From NCBI GenBank assembly GCA_905479515.1, contig CAJQMX010000051.1, positions 1 to 24,546 of the forward strand: DNA of 24,546 nucleotides. The letters run 5' to 3'. Position 1 is the first letter of the stretch; each line of letters opens with the position of its first letter. This document shows positions 22,127 to 24,546 of the stretch, in pieces. Below the pieces are notes generated by a model. That model worked only from the letters and a program-made list of their open reading frames with translations. It ran no database searches and was not told the origin of the DNA. Source of the stretch: an uncultured Parasphingopyxis sp. Its GTDB lineage: Bacteria; Pseudomonadota; Alphaproteobacteria; Sphingomonadales; Sphingomonadaceae. The translations under genes were made by a program, and so were the position numbers.

Positions 22127-22537
22127 TTGGTGGTCAAGCGCGCTCAGAGCGTGTCCGATATTGACGTCATGACATCACATAAGCTTCGTGAAGAATGGCG
22201 GCGTATCCATCGGAATACACCGCCAAGGCTGCCTATCGACCTGATGCGGCTCGCTCTTGCCTATGAGCTGCAGCACAAACGGGAGGGCGGACTGTCGCGT
22301 GGCGTCAAGGCTCAACTACGCCGCACGCCGTCGGCCAATGTCTCAGCAGCGCTTCCCGCACTAAAGCCCGGCGCATGCCTGGTGCGGGAATGGCATGGCA
22401 AGACCCACAGCGTTGCCGTCACGGACGATACGTATCTCTATGAGGGGAAGAGCTACAGATCCCTGAGTGCTATCGCATACGAGATCACAGGTACAAAATG
22501 GTCGGGGCCCCGCTTCTTCGGAGTGCGCAGCACATGA
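22127..22537 (+). CDS. DUF2924 domain protein
   Basis: 136 residues from a TTG at 22127 directly abutting the DUF3489 stop; a GTG at the next codon is an equal candidate. The N-terminal half has LREEWRRIHRNTPPRLPIDLMRLALAYELQ. The second half, KPGACLVREWHGKTHSVAVTDDTYLYEGKSYRSLSAIAYEITGTKWSGPRFFGV, is the DUF2924 hallmark and resembles domains that recognise DNA. The stop overlaps the recombinase ATG (ATGA), so the three genes are translationally coupled. Function is unproven; constant linkage to the recombinase suggests an accessory role such as directionality or DNA binding. Confidence 0.9.
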   Translation: MVVKRAQSVSDIDVMTSHKLREEWRRIHRNTPPRLPIDLMRLALAYELQHKREGGLSRGVKAQLRRTPSANVSAALPALKPGACLVREWHGKTHSVAVTDDTYLYEGKSYRSLSAIAYEITGTKWSGPRFFGVRST

Positions 22538-24216
22538 CTACCGCACGCCTCCGCTGCGCTGTCTATACACGCAAGTCGACCGAAGAGGGCCTGGAGCAGG
22601 AGTTCAACTCTCTCGATGCGCAGCGTGAGGCCTGTGCTGCCTATATAGCCAGTCAGCGTCACGAAGGCTGGGTACCCGTGAAGCAGCATTATGATGACGG
22701 GGGTTTCTCAGGTGGCAACATGAGCCGCCCCGGTCTGCAGCAACTCCTCGCCGAGGTCGAAGCCGGACGCGTCGATGTCATCGTCGTCTACAAGGTTGAC
22801 CGGCTGACGCGCAGTCTCGCCGACTTTGCCAAGATTGTTGAAGTCCTTGATGCAAAGAGCGCAAGCTTTGTCAGCATCACCCAGAGCTTCAACACGACGA
22901 CGAGCATGGGGCGATTGACGCTCAATGTCCTTCTGTCCTTTGCCCAGTTCGAACGCGAGGTTACCGGGGAGCGCATCCGCGACAAGATCGCGGCTTCAAA
23001 GAAGAAGGGCCTCTGGATGGGAGGGCCGGTGCCGCTTGGCTATGAGGTTCGCGAGCGCAAGCTTGTCGTCAACGAAGAGGAGGCCGAACGGGTGCGCAAT
23101 ATTATGCGGCATTATCTCGATGCGCCATCGGTCAATGCGCTGATCGGCACACTTCGCGAGGGTGGTATCATCACAAAGATCCAGAACAGTGTTAGTGGCC
23201 CGCACAGAGGCGGTATCCCATTCGCGCGCGGCAGCCTGTTCCATCTGCTCAAGAACCGCATCTATCTTGGGATGATCGTTCACAAGGGCGAAGCTTATCC
23301 CGGAGAGCATGAGGCCATCGTTGACCAGCAGTTATGGGAGGCGGTGCAGGCCAAGCTCCAGCGCAAGGCACCGCCGAGGACGACAGAGCGGAATGGGCGT
23401 CAGCAGGCGATGCTGCGCGGGCTGCTATTCGATCACCATGGCAGGCCCATGGTTGTGACACATGCGAAGAAGGGCAATCGCCGCTATCGCTATTACGCAT
23501 CATCCCGCACGCCGGATGACGAAGTTGCGGTGGTTCGCGTCGGCCTCGACGCATGTGAAAACACGGTCGTCGACCAGCTCGGTGCATTCCTGTTGAACGA
23601 ACCAGAACTGCAGCGCGCGTTCCACATCGATGATGCATCGGAGCTGGCTAGTGCTTTGCGATGCGCATCGGAGCTGGCTAGTGCTTTGCGATGCGCATCT
23701 GAACTGGCAAAGAAGCTTGGCGATCCGATCGAACGATTGCATGCGGTTCAGTCTCTGCTGCTGAAAGCCGAGTTCGATGGAGACACAATCCATTTGCATA
23801 TCGACCAAGCCGCGCTGTGTAACGATCCTGACAATGTTGACCATCAACCAATCAAGGTGACTGTTCCTTTCAGGGCGAAGAGATGGTCTCGTGAAACACG
23901 CATGGCGTTCGGCACGGAGAAGCCAAGCAGTCCAACTGCGACAGGAGCTGGATTGCTCGCGCTCATCGGCGAGGCACGCCAGGCTCAGGCCATGGTGTTT
24001 GCATCGCCCGATCTGTCGCTCTCTGCATTGGCGACGCGCGAAGGTTGCAGCCGCCGGCAGTTCAATCGGCTTATCAAGTTGAGCTATCTGTCACCACGGA
24101 TCGTCGAGGCTATTGTCGATGGCCGGGTTCCGGATCGGTTGACGCGGACGCGGCTTCTCGAAATGCCGCTGCCGCTCGATTGGCGCGAGCAGGAACGGGC
24201 GATCGGGCTCCAATAA
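22534..24216 (+). CDS. Large serine recombinase (site-specific integrase)
   Basis: 560 residues from the ATG at 22534, overlapping the DUF2924 stop. Resolvase domain: RCAVYTRKSTEEG with nucleophile Ser15, DDGGFSGGNMSRPGLQQLL (about 54-72) and VYKVDRLTRS with Arg90/Arg93. A long helix E follows, then the recombinase domain (KKGLWMGGPVPLGYEV, NEEEAERVRNIM). The region where many relatives carry a zinc ribbon lacks its cysteines (LLFDHHGRPMVVTHAKKG). A 10-residue unit (ASELASALRC) is present twice in tandem within the following region. The enzyme makes staggered double-strand cuts and rejoins att sites; it is the integration and excision engine of this element. Its 3' end is about 205 bases from tRNA-Leu. 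Confidence 0.95.
   Translation: MTTARLRCAVYTRKSTEEGLEQEFNSLDAQREACAAYIASQRHEGWVPVKQHYDDGGFSGGNMSRPGLQQLLAEVEAGRVDVIVVYKVDRLTRSLADFAKIVEVLDAKSASFVSITQSFNTTTSMGRLTLNVLLSFAQFEREVTGERIRDKIAASKKKGLWMGGPVPLGYEVRERKLVVNEEEAERVRNIMRHYLDAPSVNALIGTLREGGIITKIQNSVSGPHRGGIPFARGSLFHLLKNRIYLGMIVHKGEAYPGEHEAIVDQQLWEAVQAKLQRKAPPRTTERNGRQQAMLRGLLFDHHGRPMVVTHAKKGNRRYRYYASSRTPDDEVAVVRVGLDACENTVVDQLGAFLLNEPELQRAFHIDDASELASALRCASELASALRCASELAKKLGDPIERLHAVQSLLLKAEFDGDTIHLHIDQAALCNDPDNVDHQPIKVTVPFRAKRWSRETRMAFGTEKPSSPTATGAGLLALIGEARQAQAMVFASPDLSLSALATREGCSRRQFNRLIKLSYLSPRIVEAIVDGRVPDRLTRTRLLEMPLPLDWREQERAIGLQ
23635..23694 (+). repeat. Perfect 30-base tandem duplication inside the recombinase gene
   Basis: Two identical 30-base units, 23635-23664 and 23665-23694, followed by a further imperfect GCATCT start of a third. 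The duplication is in frame and adds ten residues to a Leu/Ala-rich helical segment, so the gene remains open. Perfect identity suggests a recent slippage event. Confidence 0.9.
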
Positions 24217-24380
24217 CAGCCGGTATCGCCGTCATCTTCAGTATAGCAATTGGGCACGATTCACGCGGGCCAGAGACTTTAGGGAAAACGGCCGGTTTTA
24301 CGTCTCCGATGCCGTCTCTTCTGCCCGTTCTGGAAGCCCACGGCGCTGAGCCGCGCAGAAATGCGGCGTTCAGCGGGGTC
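24217..24380. other. Non-coding spacer between recombinase and tRNA-Leu
   Basis: 164 bases with no supported gene. It is the natural place for one attachment site of the element, beside the 3' end of the tRNA. I found no repeat of the tRNA 3' sequence near the left end of the element, around 15141-15249. Confidence 0.4.
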
Positions 24381-24418
24381 CAAAAGAAAAGTCCGGTTCT
24401 CACAAGAGATACCGGACT
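24381..24418 (-). terminator. Intrinsic terminator of tRNA-Leu
   Basis: AGTCCGGT at 24390-24397 and ACCGGACT at 24411-24418 form a perfect 8-pair stem with a 13-base loop. On the minus strand the stem is followed by TTTTCTTTTG (24381-24389 region). It begins four bases after the tRNA CCA end. Confidence 0.85.
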
Positions 24419-24421
24419 GTG

Positions 24422-24508
24422 TGGTGCGGTCGAGAAGACTCGAACTTCCACGGGCGTTAGCCCACATCGACCTCAACGATGCGCGTCTACCAGTTCCGCC
24501 ACGACCGC
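24422..24508 (-). tRNA. tRNA-Leu (anticodon GAG)
   Basis: 87 bases on the minus strand including an encoded CCA (plus 24422-24424). The acceptor stem GCGGTCG pairs with CGACCGC, with discriminator A. The D-arm region contains GGTAGACGC. The anticodon arm has stem CATCG/CGATG around loop TTGAGGT, giving anticodon GAG. A long variable arm follows (GTGGGCTAACGCCCGT), as expected for a leucine tRNA, then the T-arm with GTTCGAGTC. The 3' end points toward the recombinase gene, the usual orientation when a tRNA serves as an integration site, although no duplicated 3' segment was found. Confidence 0.95.
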
Positions 24509-24546
24509 ACATTTTCACAAGGCCGGCATTGCGTCCGGCATCTGGC

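Noticed and set aside
24279..24518. 79-residue minus-strand frame and related frames over the tRNA
   Set aside because: They read through the tRNA-Leu and its terminator and are not genes.
1..24546. CRISPR array, rRNA genes, insertion sequences
   Set aside because: No regularly spaced repeats, rRNA sequence or transposase gene were seen.

Overview
The window looks like alphaproteobacterial chromosome, most likely Sphingomonadales. The pointers are a TonB-dependent receptor inside a small-molecule catabolic cluster, a DUF3489-DUF2924-large serine recombinase triad, and degenerate intergenic GAAAGCGGAC-type elements that I associate with sphingomonads. This is a judgement from gene style, not a database match.

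Left part, about 1-13082: a catabolic and uptake cluster. On the minus strand a VOC-fold protein, hyuA and hyuB form a tight operon, and hyuB runs off the left edge. Divergent from it is an SDR oxidoreductase. Next come a GntR/FCD regulator and an MFS transporter, both minus. Divergent from these, on the plus strand, is a long run: TonB-dependent receptor, FrsA/DHPON-hydrolase-like alpha/beta hydrolase, Rid-family protein, second SDR, NCS1-family permease. Together this supplies outer-membrane import, two inner-membrane transporters, C-C or ester/amide hydrolysis, two alcohol/ketone redox steps, enamine/imine handling and an ATP-dependent hydantoinase/oxoprolinase/carboxylase-type enzyme. It reads as a dedicated pathway for one medium-sized, probably nitrogen-containing organic compound. 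The substrate cannot be read from sequence.

Middle, about 13095-15140: a leucine-dehydrogenase-like enzyme with a small ACT-like protein just downstream, divergent from an Lrp/AsnC regulator. The shared intergenic region carries a 9-bp direct repeat with a 20-bp period.

Right part, about 15250-24216: a compact mobile element. An ImmA/IrrE peptidase and XRE repressor pair (minus) faces a ParB-methyltransferase fusion overlapping a DUF5681 gene (plus). At the far end DUF3489, DUF2924 and a large serine recombinase form an overlapping plus-strand operon ending about 200 bp from the 3' end of a tRNA-Leu(GAG). Between the two modules is cargo: a 512-residue standalone reverse transcriptase with an intact YVDD palm and a long alpha-helical C-terminus, a short relic gene, and a small secreted protein. 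The reverse transcriptase resembles the Abi/defence-associated RT clade. It has a strong unexplained RNA-type hairpin about 150-180 bp upstream on its own strand, and it is the best candidate here for an undescribed system.

Many annotated starts were moved inward because a good Shine-Dalgarno sequence sits before an internal ATG/GTG/TTG; each case is noted.
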